Below are positions 1-8,234 of a stretch of 64,000 nt of DNA, piece after piece (the first letter of the stretch is position 1; each line of letters begins with the position of its first letter). Source of the stretch: DATBSL01 sp964561785 (GTDB taxonomy: Bacteria; Acidobacteriota; Vicinamibacteria; Fen-336). Location of the stretch: the NCBI GenBank assembly GCA_964561785.1, contig CAZLRF010000023.1, forward strand, positions 15,650 to 79,649, read 5' to 3'. A program made the position numbers and the translations under genes. The notes below the pieces were generated by a model. The model was not told the DNA's origin and did no database searches. It saw only the letters and a list, made by a program, of their open reading frames with translations.

Positions 1-7
1 TGATCAT
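1..7 (-). other. Possible first codons of a divergent gene
   Basis: Read on the minus strand, an ATG at 7-5 is preceded by GAGGAG (18-13) at about 5 bases, a good ribosome binding site. The gene, if real, runs out of the window after two codons, so nothing can be said about its product. The 130 bases between it and the PDZ gene would be a divergent promoter region, in which I see no convincing hexamers. Confidence 0.3.
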
Positions 8-149
8 CGGGACTCCTCGGTCTCGCCCGCGCGGGCGGGCGTCCTGAGTATCGGCCCCCGGGGCGGGGGGCTGCAATCGGCTCGCCGACTTTTCCCGTCG
101 GAGCCGCGTCAGAAGCAGCGAAAACAGGGCTACGACCCGAGGAGGTGTC

Positions 150-1091
150 ATGAAGCGTCTCATCGCCCTGGCCGTGGGAGTCCCCGCCGTCCTGGCCGCG
201 GGTCTCGCCCTCGGGCCGGGGGACGTCCGCGCCGGGCAGAAGGAGAAGGACGGCGCAGTCGAGAAGGTCGAGAGGAAGATCGTCGTGCGCCACTCCGGCG
301 GGGGCCGGCTCGGCGTGTCGCTCGAGGAAACCGAGGGCGCCGTGCGGGGCGCGAAGGTCCGCTCGGTCGAGGAGGGCAGCCCCGCGGCGAAGGCCGGTAT
401 CAAGGAAGGCGACGTCGTCGTCCGCTTCGACGGGGAGGCCGTGCGCAGCGCGACCCAGCTCGCCCGGCTCGTGGGCGAGACGCCGGCCGGCCGGTCGGTC
501 GCGATCGAGGTCAGCCGGGGCGGCGCGACGCAGAAGCTCGAGGCGACGCTCGCCGAGGGCGGGCGGCGCATCCGCGTCCTCGGGGGGCCGGGGATGCGCG
601 AGTTCGCCTTCGAGATGCCCGACGTCGACGTCGACCTGCCCGAGCCTCCGGAGCCGCCCGCTCCCCCCGAGGCGCCGAAGGCGCCGCGGGCCCCGTTCCC
701 GCACGCCTGGGCCTGGCGCGGCGACGACGGCCGCGACATGGTCATGCGGTTCTTCGGCGGCGGCCCCCGCCGGCTGGGCATCGAGTACATGGAGGTCGGC
801 GAGCAGCTCGCCGCCCACTTCGGTCTGCCCGGGAAGTCGGGCGTGCTCGTCAGCTCCGTCGACGCGGACTCCCCGGCGGCGAAGGCGGGGATGAAGGCGG
901 GCGACCTCGTCCTGAAGCTCGACGGGAAGCCGATCGAGGACGGCCGTGACCTGCGCGAGGCGGTGGCCGAAGCCGGAGAGGACAAGGCCGTCACGGTAAC
1001 CGTGAAGCGCGACGGCCGCCCGCTCGACCTCCAGGTGACGCTCGCGAAGCCCGAGCGGCCGCGGCACCGCGCGCCGGGGGTGAGTCTCTAG
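150..1091 (+). CDS. Secreted protein with two PDZ domains
   Basis: A 313-residue protein with an N-terminal signal peptide (about residues 1-29) and two PDZ domains, at about 53-136 and 208-300. Both carry the usual GV...GSPAAKAG(I/M)K.GD.V....G pattern. A Pro/Glu/Ala-rich linker (about 163-183) separates them. There is no trypsin-like protease domain, so this is not a DegP/HtrA enzyme; it is more likely a periplasmic binding or scaffolding protein that recognises C-terminal peptides (inference). The start is supported by GAGGAGG at 139-145, five bases before the ATG. Its 3' end overlaps the convergent next gene by four bases. Confidence 0.85.
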   Translation: MKRLIALAVGVPAVLAAGLALGPGDVRAGQKEKDGAVEKVERKIVVRHSGGGRLGVSLEETEGAVRGAKVRSVEEGSPAAKAGIKEGDVVVRFDGEAVRSATQLARLVGETPAGRSVAIEVSRGGATQKLEATLAEGGRRIRVLGGPGMREFAFEMPDVDVDLPEPPEPPAPPEAPKAPRAPFPHAWAWRGDDGRDMVMRFFGGGPRRLGIEYMEVGEQLAAHFGLPGKSGVLVSSVDADSPAAKAGMKAGDLVLKLDGKPIEDGRDLREAVAEAGEDKAVTVTVKRDGRPLDLQVTLAKPERPRHRAPGVSL

Positions 1092-1861
1092 GCGCCCGGG
1101 GCCGGATCGGGGGAATCCGCCGGGACGGCGGGTTCCCCCAGCTCCTCGAGGCTCAGGACGAGCAGCGTCCCTCCGGCGACGAGCGCCGGGCCGAGGAGGA
1201 GGTTGGCGAGGGGCACGAGGAGGCCCACCATGCCGGCGAGGCCGAAGCCCAGGCTCTCGGCCCGCCAGCCCCGGTGCCACCGCCTCTTCTCGGCGAAGGA
1301 CAGGCCCCGTCGCGTGAGGGCGGGGTCGGTCATCTGGAAGGCGACCGCCCGAGCCCCCCAGAGCAGCGACAGGAACGGACCGATCACCGGGACGAGGCCG
1401 AGGAGGAACACGAGGGGGGCGGCGGCGAGGAAGTGGAGCGAGCCGCGCAGCGCCTGGCCGGCCTCCCAGCGCAGGCCCCGCCCGCTCTCGGCCGCACGGC
1501 CTCGGGTCCGCAGCTCGACCTGACGCGAGAGCTGCTCGAGGATCGGGGAGGCGAGCGCGAGGGCGAGGCCGAGACCGAGGAAGACGCCGGAGCCGAGCGT
1601 GGCCGTCCAGAGCAGCAGGCTGACGGGGATCTCGACCCAGGCCGGCACGCGGCCCGGGGTCGGGCCGAGGCGGGCCAGGACCTCGGGCCCGAGGAACACG
1701 CCCCCGACGAGGCCGAGGAACAGGAGGATCGCGGCGAGGGCGGCGGGCAGCGCGGCGAGCGGCCACAGGCCGGGCCGGCGCAGGAGGAGGGCGAACCCCG
1801 CCGGGACGTGAAAGGCCCCGGCCGCCACGCGCAGGGGCAGGGCGGGTCGCGCGGGCTCCAT
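1088..1861 (-). CDS. EI24/CysZ-like integral membrane protein
   Basis: A 257-residue membrane protein with hydrophobic segments at about residues 20-54, 78-108, 137-165 and 205-238. The lengths, the spacing and a central basic loop (about 112-130) are typical of the EI24/CysZ family (etoposide-induced 2.4 domain). CysZ is a sulfate permease in enterobacteria, but no sulfur-assimilation gene is near, so the substrate is unknown. The C-terminus is Pro/Asp-rich. It stands alone on this strand between two plus-strand genes. Family assignment is fairly secure, function is not. Confidence 0.75.
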   Translation of the reverse strand: MEPARPALPLRVAAGAFHVPAGFALLLRRPGLWPLAALPAALAAILLFLGLVGGVFLGPEVLARLGPTPGRVPAWVEIPVSLLLWTATLGSGVFLGLGLALALASPILEQLSRQVELRTRGRAAESGRGLRWEAGQALRGSLHFLAAAPLVFLLGLVPVIGPFLSLLWGARAVAFQMTDPALTRRGLSFAEKRRWHRGWRAESLGFGLAGMVGLLVPLANLLLGPALVAGGTLLVLSLEELGEPAVPADSPDPAPGA

Positions 1862-1892
1862 GACCGCGGAGCCTAGCAGAGTCGTCGGTCCC

Positions 1893-1923
1893 TTGACACC
1901 GTCTGTCGAGCGCGTGGGAGAAT
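1893..1923 (+). promoter_or_regulatory. Probable glgC promoter
   Basis: A perfect -35 TTGACA at 1893-1898 is followed after 19 bases by GAGAAT at 1918-1923. The predicted start of transcription (about 1930) lies only about three bases before the glgC ATG at 1933, so the message would be almost leaderless; no Shine-Dalgarno sequence is visible between them. Confidence 0.5.
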
Positions 1924-1932
1924 CCCCGCGTC

Positions 1933-3186
1933 ATGAACGACTGCCTGGCCGTGATCCTCGGGGGGGGGCGCGGGACGCGCCTGTTCCCGCTCACCCAGCG
2001 CCGCTCGAAGCCCGCGGTCCCGATCGCCGGCAAGTACCGCCTCATCGACATCCCGGTCAGCAACTGCCTCAACTCCAACCTGCGCCGCATCTTCGTGCTG
2101 ACCCAGTACAACTCGGAGAGCCTCAACAAGCACCTCTCGATGACGTACAAGTTCGACATCTTCAGCTCCGGCTTCGTCACGACGCTCGCCGCCGAGCAGA
2201 CCGAGGAGAGCCCCGACTGGTTCCAGGGCACGGCCGACGCGGTCCGCCAGAGCATGTGGCACATGCGCAGCCACCGCAGCCGCGAGGTGCTCATCCTGTC
2301 CGGCGACCAGCTCTACCAGATGGACTTCCGGAAGATGCTCGACACCCACCGTCGCCACGTCGCGGACGCCACGGTGGCCGTGCTCCCGGTGAGCGCCGAG
2401 CAGACGGCGGGCTTCGGGATCCTCAAGGTGAACCGCCAGGGCCGGATCGTCCACTTCGAGGAGAAGCCGAACGCCGACCGCCTGCCGGAGCTCGAGTCGG
2501 ACATCCCCGGCCACGGCCGCGGCTTCCTCGCCTCGATGGGCATCTACATGTTCTCGCGCGAGGCCCTGGAGCGGTCGCTGTCCGACCGCGGCCTCGTGGA
2601 CTTCGGGCGACACGTCATCCCGTGGGCGATCGGCGAGATGAGGGTCCAGGCCCACTTCTTCCGCGGCTACTGGGAGGACGTGGGGACGATCGGCTCCTAC
2701 TTCGACGCCAACCTCCTGCTGTGCGACCCGATACCGCCCTTCGACTTCTACGACGCGACCCGCCGGGTCTACACCCACCCGCGCCTGCTGCCCGCGACCA
2801 AGGTCGAAGGCTGCTCGATGCGCCGGACCCTCCTGTCCGATGGGTGCATCCTCATGGGCGCCGAGATCGAGCGCTCCGTGATCGGCATCCGCAGCCGCGT
2901 CGGGCGGGGGACGCGGATCGAAGACGCGCTCGTCCTCGGCGCCGACGAGTACGAGAGCCTCGAGGAGATCGACCGCGCCCAGGCGAAGGGGCTGCCCCCG
3001 ATCGGCATCGGCGAGGACTGCCACCTCCGGCGGGCGATCATCGACAAGAACGCCCGGGTCGGCCGCGGCGTGCGCATCCTCAACGAGGCGGGCGAGCGGG
3101 AGAAGGACGGGGAGGGGTGGTTCATCCGGGACGGGATCGTGATCGTCCCGAAGGGGGGGGTCATCCCGGACGGGACGGTCCTCTGA
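1933..3186 (+). CDS. glgC: Glucose-1-phosphate adenylyltransferase GlgC
   Basis: This enzyme makes ADP-glucose from glucose-1-phosphate and ATP, the committed step of bacterial glycogen synthesis, in the cytoplasm. The 417 residues (E. coli GlgC has 431) begin with the nucleotide-binding GGGRGTRL loop and KPAVP segment. They continue with the RLIDIPVSNC block, GDQLYQMD, GFGIL...FEEKP, FLASMGIYMF and YWEDVGT motifs, all hallmarks of the family. The C-terminal third is a left-handed beta-helix with hexapeptide-like repeats. No glycogen synthase or branching enzyme lies in the window. A glycosyltransferase gene begins at its stop codon. The assignment is secure. Confidence 0.95.
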   Translation: MNDCLAVILGGGRGTRLFPLTQRRSKPAVPIAGKYRLIDIPVSNCLNSNLRRIFVLTQYNSESLNKHLSMTYKFDIFSSGFVTTLAAEQTEESPDWFQGTADAVRQSMWHMRSHRSREVLILSGDQLYQMDFRKMLDTHRRHVADATVAVLPVSAEQTAGFGILKVNRQGRIVHFEEKPNADRLPELESDIPGHGRGFLASMGIYMFSREALERSLSDRGLVDFGRHVIPWAIGEMRVQAHFFRGYWEDVGTIGSYFDANLLLCDPIPPFDFYDATRRVYTHPRLLPATKVEGCSMRRTLLSDGCILMGAEIERSVIGIRSRVGRGTRIEDALVLGADEYESLEEIDRAQAKGLPPIGIGEDCHLRRAIIDKNARVGRGVRILNEAGEREKDGEGWFIRDGIVIVPKGGVIPDGTVL

Positions 3187-4817
3187 GCCCTCTGCTCCCG
3201 CGAGGCGCCGACCGGGTCTTCTCGCGGGCCACCCTCGCCCTCCTCGGCGTCCTCGCCGCGGTGATGCTCGCCTCCGTCGCCGACTACGGGATCTCGAATG
3301 ACGCCGGCGTCCACCACCGCTGGGGCAAGCGCCTCGTGCGCTGGTACCTGAGCCTCGGTCAGGAGCCGCGGGTCACCGACGACATCGACATCGCCAAGTA
3401 CGGGGGCTTCTGCGAGGTCGTCACCCAGGGCGTCGTGGCCCTCCTGCCCCTCGAGACGTTCACCGCGCGCCACGTGGCGAACCTCGGCTTCTCCTTCCTG
3501 GCCTTCCTCGGGGCGGTGTCGATCGCCCGGCGGCTCGCCGGCCCGCCCGGCGGCTTCTTCGCCCTGCTTCTCCTCGCCCTGACCCCCCCGTTCTACGGGC
3601 ACGCCTTCGTGAACTCGAAGGACATCCCCTTCGCCGCGATGTTCGCCCTCGCCGTCGCCGCGATCCTCGCCTGCGACTCCTGGCCGGACGTCCCGTGGCG
3701 GCGCACCTTCCTCGCCGGCGCCGTCGTCGGCCTCACCGCCGCGGTACGCGTGGGAGGGCTCGCGCTGTTCGCCTTCTCCCTCGCGCTGTGGGCGGCCGTC
3801 CTGCTCGCGCGGGGAGGGGCCTCGGGCCGGCCCGTGCGCCCCAGCGCGCGCGAGGCGGCGGACCTTCTCCTCAAGTGGGCGGCCGGGGTCGCGGCCGGCT
3901 GGGCGATCATGGTCGCGTTCTGGCCGTGGGCCATGACCTCGCCCCTTCTCAATCCCCTGCGCGCCCTCTCGCGGTTCTCCCGCTACTGGGAGGGGGTGCT
4001 GCTGCTCTACGACGGCCGCCTCGTGCCCGCCTCCGAGGTCTCCCGCTTCTATCTGCCGAACTGGTTCGCCCTCACCCTCCCGGAGACGTACCTCCTGGCG
4101 GCGCTCCTGGGCGCGATCGGCCTCGTCCTCCTCCTGCGCTCCCGCCCCCTCTCGCCCTCCGCGCGGCTGCGGCTCCTCCAGGCGTTCTGGCTCGCCGCGG
4201 TCCCCGCCGCCCTCGTCGGCAGCGTGGTCGTGCGTCGCATGCTCCTCTACGACGGCCTTCGCCACTTCCTCTTCGTCATCCCCCTCACCGCCGCGCTCGG
4301 CGGGACGGGCGTCGCGCTCTTCCTGCGCTCGCCGCTCTCGCGCGCCGCGCGGGCCGCGGGGCTCCTGCCCCTCGCGGCGGCGCTGCTCCTGACCGTCGCC
4401 GACATGGCGCGGCTGCACCCCTACGAGTCGGTGTACTTCAACCGGCTCTGGGCGGGCGGGGTGAAGGAGGGGGTCGCGCGGTACGAGGGCGACTACTGGT
4501 GCCTGTCCTACAAGGAGGGCAGCGAGTGGGTGCGCCGGCGGGTCGAGGGCGCAGCGTGCTCGGAGAGGGTCCGCGTCGCCGGCCACTCGGTCCGCCAGCA
4601 GATCGACCACTACCTCTGGAGGAGCGAGGAGGACCGCAAGCGGTTCCTGCCGACCCTGTTTCCCGACGGGGACCCGCACTACGTGATGGCGACGACGCGG
4701 TTTCACGACCACCTGCGCACGCCGGGCAAGCTCGTCTTCACCGTCGAGCGGATGGGAGCGACGCTGCTCTACCTCTTCGAGGTGAAGGCGCCCGCGTGCG
4801 AGCCGGCCGGCCCGTAG
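3183..4817 (+). CDS. GT-C family membrane glycosyltransferase (PMT-like)
   Basis: A polytopic membrane protein of about 544 residues resembling dolichyl-phosphate-mannose or lipid-carrier-dependent glycosyltransferases (GT39/GT-C). It has an N-terminal membrane anchor, a first loop with ISNDAG, the NSKDIPF motif after the third hydrophobic segment, about ten membrane helices, and a soluble tail with SVYFNRL...RYEGDYW. The start is uncertain. The first helix needs residues upstream of the in-frame ATG at 3264, and the best N-terminus starts at a CTG (3183) overlapping the glgC stop as CTGA. GTG at 3117 or 3261 are alternatives. It is probably cotranscribed with glgC. The acceptor is unknown. 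Confidence 0.75.
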   Translation: MSPLLPRGADRVFSRATLALLGVLAAVMLASVADYGISNDAGVHHRWGKRLVRWYLSLGQEPRVTDDIDIAKYGGFCEVVTQGVVALLPLETFTARHVANLGFSFLAFLGAVSIARRLAGPPGGFFALLLLALTPPFYGHAFVNSKDIPFAAMFALAVAAILACDSWPDVPWRRTFLAGAVVGLTAAVRVGGLALFAFSLALWAAVLLARGGASGRPVRPSAREAADLLLKWAAGVAAGWAIMVAFWPWAMTSPLLNPLRALSRFSRYWEGVLLLYDGRLVPASEVSRFYLPNWFALTLPETYLLAALLGAIGLVLLLRSRPLSPSARLRLLQAFWLAAVPAALVGSVVVRRMLLYDGLRHFLFVIPLTAALGGTGVALFLRSPLSRAARAAGLLPLAAALLLTVADMARLHPYESVYFNRLWAGGVKEGVARYEGDYWCLSYKEGSEWVRRRVEGAACSERVRVAGHSVRQQIDHYLWRSEEDRKRFLPTLFPDGDPHYVMATTRFHDHLRTPGKLVFTVERMGATLLYLFEVKAPACEPAGP

Positions 4818-4818
4818 A

Positions 4819-5118
4819 TCAGCCCGCCCGGACTTCGTCGATCTTGCGGTCCCGCTCGGCGGCGATGCGCTCGCGGTCGCGCCGGTACTCCTCCTCGAGG
4901 CGGTCGAGCTCCTCGAGGTCTTTCGCCTTGCGGCGGGAGGACTGGTGGAGGATCTCGCGCTCCGCGAGCCGGGCCTCGTAGACCTTGCGCAGCTCGGCGA
5001 TGCGCGCGCGCTGCTCGTCGGTGAGGGCGCGCTCCTCCACCCCCTCCTCGCGGTCCTTCTTCCGGAGGCGCAGGAGCGCGAGCTCCCAGGCGGTCTTCGG
5101 CGCGTCGTCGTCGGTCAA
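4819..5118 (-). CDS. Small coiled-coil protein, unknown function
   Basis: A 99-residue, highly charged protein (Glu, Arg, Lys, Asp) predicted to be almost entirely helical. A central TDEQRARIAELRKVYEARLA stretch and a LEELDRLEEEYRRD heptad pattern suggest a coiled coil. It has no signal peptide, membrane segment or recognisable domain. It is convergent with the preceding glycosyltransferase, one base apart. The protein-like amino-acid composition and absence of Gly/Pro-rich runs argue that it is real, but I cannot name a function. Confidence 0.6.
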   Translation of the reverse strand: MTDDDAPKTAWELALLRLRKKDREEGVEERALTDEQRARIAELRKVYEARLAEREILHQSSRRKAKDLEELDRLEEEYRRDRERIAAERDRKIDEVRAG

Positions 5119-5158
5119 ATCGGGCTCTCCTGCGCCTGAGTCTACCGCAGGCGCCCGA

Positions 5159-5560
5159 TCAGCGGCCGGTCCAGACCGGCGTGCCGTCCTTGTCGCGGAG
5201 GATGAGGCTCGTCTGCCCCTTCTGGACCTCGCGCGCGACGACGATCTCCCCGCCCCCGGGCCGGGAGCCGATGACGGTGAGCGCGTCGCCCTTCTCGATC
5301 GCGAACTCGAGCTCCTTCATGAACCGTACCGGGCAGGCGTGGACCTCGACCGTCTCGGTCTCCGTCTTCACGATGAGGTGCAGTCCCGGGTGGTCGCCCC
5401 GGGTCTTCGACTCGTGGAAGTCCTCGACGACGCCCTTGATCGTGACCTCCGCCTTGGGGTCGTACTCGGGGGCCTTGGCGGCCGGGGGCGCGGCGGGGGC
5501 CTGGGCGAGCGCGGGCGCGGCGGCGAACGCGGCGGCGAGGACAGCGACGGGCAATCTCAT
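5159..5560 (-). CDS. Secreted OB-fold-like protein
   Basis: A 133-residue protein with a clear signal peptide (residues 1-20, ending ALAQA). The mature part has a short Ala/Pro-rich linker and a compact beta-rich domain: VTIKGVVEDF, HLIVKTETE, VEVHACP, GDALTVIGSR, EIVVAREV, and a C-terminal LRDKDGTPVW. The alternating strands with a GDALTV.GS turn look like a periplasmic OB-fold domain of the kind found in many small secreted proteins. The start is the ATG at 5560, preceded by GAGGGGGTG. A single Cys (in HACP) is present. The function is unknown. Confidence 0.7.
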   Translation of the reverse strand: MRLPVAVLAAAFAAAPALAQAPAAPPAAKAPEYDPKAEVTIKGVVEDFHESKTRGDHPGLHLIVKTETETVEVHACPVRFMKELEFAIEKGDALTVIGSRPGGGEIVVAREVQKGQTSLILRDKDGTPVWTGR

Positions 5561-5644
5561 GAGGACACCCCCTCGCTTCAAGGCTCGCGCCGGGAAAGGC
5601 GGCGCGCAATGGATCCGGTGATCCAAGGACTGCGCCGGGTGGGC

Positions 5645-5658
5645 TACACTCGCCCGGT
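5645..5658 (+). promoter_or_regulatory. -10 element placed for a leaderless start
   Basis: TACACT at 5645-5650 matches a -10 hexamer and ends seven bases before the TTG start codon at 5658, so transcription would begin at the start codon itself. No Shine-Dalgarno sequence precedes the TTG, and the -35 region is weak. Confidence 0.35.
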
Positions 5659-7370
5659 TGGCTCTCTCGAGGTTCGCCGCCACCCTCGCCCTGCTCGCCT
5701 GGACCGCCGCGCTGGCCACGGCCCTGCTCGACCCGCAGGCCCGCCTCCTCGGGGGAGCCTCGGTCCTCGACCTGCGCTCGGCCGAGGGCGCTCTCGCCCT
5801 GCTCCAGGCCCTCGCGGTGTCGCTCTCGCTGCACGCCGCGCGCTTCGTCCCGCTCGGAGCCCTCGCCGTGCTCGCCCTTCCCGACCGGGAAGGGCCGCTC
5901 TCGCGCCTCGTCCGCGTGGCCCTCCCCGCCGCTCTCCTGGCCCTCGTCCTGGCCGGGCTCGCCCTCGCCGCGCGGGCGGGGTTCACGCCCCCGGGGCCGT
6001 TCGAGCTCGTGCTGCCCGGCGCGGGGATCCTGCTCGGCGCCTGGGCGGCGCTCACCTGGCGCCGGGGCTGGTGGGCGCGACTTCTCTTCCTGCCGAAGCT
6101 CGCCGCCCTCGCGGCGCTCCTGCTGCTCGCGGGGGCCGGCCTCGCCGTCGCGGCCCTGGAGCGAGAGCCCGCGGTGCCGGAGAGAGCACCCCTGACGTCC
6201 GAGCAGAAGCGACACCTCGTGGACGTCTTCCGTGGCCGGGACCCGCGCCGGGTGCCGACAGGGGAGACGCGCACGGTCCGCCTGAGCGGGACGGAGCTCG
6301 ACCAGCTGGTGTCGTGGGCGGCGGCCGTGGGCCTGCGGACCCGGACCCGGGTGCGCCTGGAGAACGGCGTCGCGTCCGGCGCCGCCTCGGTTCGAGTTCC
6401 CCGCTCCGGCCGCTGGCTGAACGTGTCGGCCTCCGCCCGCCTCGGCATCGCGGACGGCCGGCCGTCGGTGGCCGAGCCCCGGCTGGCCGTCGGGCGGCTC
6501 TCCGTGCCGGCGCCGCTGCTCGACGCCCTGGCTCCGGTCGCCGTGGCCGGGCTGCGCTGGGACAAAGACCTGCGCCGGGTCCTGCCGTCCGTCCGCTCGC
6601 TCGCGGTCGGCGACGACGAGGCGACCCTCACCTACGCGCGGGTCGACATGCCCCGCGGTCTCCTCGCCCGCCTCTTGTGGGGCGAGGAAGCGAGCGCGGC
6701 GATGAGGGAGTCCGTCTTGGCTCAGGTGGACCGGCTTCTCGAGGTCCTGGAGGAGACTCCGGAGGGGGACGCTCGCTTCACCCGCGCTCTCGAGGCCGCG
6801 TTCGACCTCGCCCGAGAGCGCTCCGCCTCGGGCTCGGCGGTCGAGGAGAACCGCTGCGCCCTGCTCGCTCTCGGGGTCGTCCTCGGCCACCCCCGGCTCG
6901 CCCGCGCGGTGGGGGAGAAGCTGGACGAGGGCCGCTCGTCCCGCGTGCACTCGGTGCGCGAGGGCGCGAGCGTGCGCGGCCGCAACGACTGGGTGCGCCA
7001 CTTCACGGTGAGCGGCGCTCTCACCGCTCTGTCCTCGGTGGCGCCGAGCGACGCGGTCGGGCTGCTCAAGGAGGAGCTCGACGCGGACGGCGGGAGCGGC
7101 TTCTCGTTCGCCGACCTCCTCGCGGACCGGGCGGGGACGACCCTCGCCTGGGTGTCGACCCGCGACGAGGCCCGCGCCCGCACGATGCAGGACCGCTTCG
7201 CCTCCGGCGTGCGGGTGAATGACGTCTTCCCTCCCGCCGACGGCCTGCCCGAGGGCATCGCGGACGCGGAGCTGCGGGCGCGCTACGGCGGCGTCGGCGG
7301 GCGGGGGTACCGGCGCGTGGCCGCGGACGTCGAGCGCCGCGTGTCCGCCTCGCCCGCCTACCGCGACTGA
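5658..7370 (+). CDS. VanZ-like membrane protein with large C-terminal domain
   Basis: A 570-residue protein. The first 170 residues hold about five hydrophobic segments arranged like a VanZ-type domain (RFVPLGALAVLAL, then a helix ending in ...LPGAGILLGAW). The remaining 400 residues are soluble. They contain a beta-rich segment (about 200-320) and a helical part with RNDWVRHFTVSGALT and SGFSFADLLADRAGT, which looks conserved but which I cannot name. The start is the TTG at 5658, chosen because the membrane segment begins at once and a -10 hexamer lies just upstream. It converges on the ThuA gene, four bases away. The function is unknown. Confidence 0.65.
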   Translation: MALSRFAATLALLAWTAALATALLDPQARLLGGASVLDLRSAEGALALLQALAVSLSLHAARFVPLGALAVLALPDREGPLSRLVRVALPAALLALVLAGLALAARAGFTPPGPFELVLPGAGILLGAWAALTWRRGWWARLLFLPKLAALAALLLLAGAGLAVAALEREPAVPERAPLTSEQKRHLVDVFRGRDPRRVPTGETRTVRLSGTELDQLVSWAAAVGLRTRTRVRLENGVASGAASVRVPRSGRWLNVSASARLGIADGRPSVAEPRLAVGRLSVPAPLLDALAPVAVAGLRWDKDLRRVLPSVRSLAVGDDEATLTYARVDMPRGLLARLLWGEEASAAMRESVLAQVDRLLEVLEETPEGDARFTRALEAAFDLARERSASGSAVEENRCALLALGVVLGHPRLARAVGEKLDEGRSSRVHSVREGASVRGRNDWVRHFTVSGALTALSSVAPSDAVGLLKEELDADGGSGFSFADLLADRAGTTLAWVSTRDEARARTMQDRFASGVRVNDVFPPADGLPEGIADAELRARYGGVGGRGYRRVAADVERRVSASPAYRD

Positions 7371-7374
7371 CCGG

Positions 7375-8184
7375 CTAGCGCAGCGGGTAGACGGGCGACA
7401 CCAGGTCCGGCGTCGGCTCGTAGCGGCTGTCGCTCGCCCACAGGATCCCGCGCTCGACGATCGCGCGCGCCTGCGGGATGTCGAAGACGTCCGCGGTGTG
7501 CCCGAGAGAGGTGTAGAAGACGCGTCCCCTGCCGTAGACCTTCTTCCAGACCACCGGCATCGTCGAGCCGTCGATCCACGGGTCGTGGGCCCCCGTGAAG
7601 CGGGTGGTCGCGAGCACCTTGTTGTTCGGGTTGACGTGCATCAGGTACTGCTCGCTCTTGACCTCGAAGTCCGGGAGGCCCGCCGTCACCGGGTCCTCGT
7701 GGTCGGTGATGTGGACCTCGTAGTCGATGATGCCCCCGGGGTGGGCCACCCAGTCTCCGCCGACCATGTAGCGGTACTCGGTCTCGTTCCGGTAGGCGTC
7801 GCCGAGGCCGCCGTGCCAGCCGGCGAGGCCGACCCCGCCCTTGACCGCGGCGAGCAGGCCCTGCAGGGGTTCCTTCGCGATCGTGCCCATCGTCCAGATC
7901 TGGACGATCACGTCCAGTGACTTCATGAGGGCGGCGTCGGCGTAGGACGCCTGGGAGTCGGAAACGACCACGTCGAAGCCCGTCTTCTGCATCCACGGCA
8001 CGAAGAGGTCGCGGCACTTCACCGGCTCGTGGCCGTCCCAGCCGCCGTAGACGAAGAGGGCCTTCTTGCGCGCCGGGCGCGGGGGATGGCCCGGGGCCTG
8101 GCCCCGGGCGACGGCGGGCACGGCTGCCGCGGCCCCCGCGGCGAGCTTCACGAAGTCACGGCGTCCCAGGCTCCTCTCGGACAT
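7375..8184 (-). CDS. Tat-exported ThuA-like protein (trehalose utilisation type)
   Basis: A 269-residue protein of the ThuA/class-I-glutamine-amidotransferase-like family, associated with sugar metabolism. Residues 1-28 form a Tat signal (SLGRRDFVKLAAG). The domain follows, with KALFVYGGWDGHEP, a central GLAGWHGGLGDA block, YMVGGDWVAHPGG, ITDHEDPVTAGLP and a final GRVFYTSLGHTADVF. The last motif is the family signature. The start at 8184 is supported by GAGGAGG six bases upstream, and the Tat motif excludes the longer reading. No sugar transporter is adjacent, so its substrate cannot be inferred. Confidence 0.85.
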   Translation of the reverse strand: MSERSLGRRDFVKLAAGAAAAVPAVARGQAPGHPPRPARKKALFVYGGWDGHEPVKCRDLFVPWMQKTGFDVVVSDSQASYADAALMKSLDVIVQIWTMGTIAKEPLQGLLAAVKGGVGLAGWHGGLGDAYRNETEYRYMVGGDWVAHPGGIIDYEVHITDHEDPVTAGLPDFEVKSEQYLMHVNPNNKVLATTRFTGAHDPWIDGSTMPVVWKKVYGRGRVFYTSLGHTADVFDIPQARAIVERGILWASDSRYEPTPDLVSPVYPLR

Positions 8185-8234
8185 GGCGGCCTCCTCGGTG
8201 TCGGACAGACGCCGAAGCATACCCTGCCTCGACG

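Noticed and set aside
1860..3182. Upstream extension of the GT-C glycosyltransferase frame through glgC
   Set aside because: The extension is the shadow frame of glgC, rich in Arg/Pro/Gly, and homology-like features begin only after about 3183.
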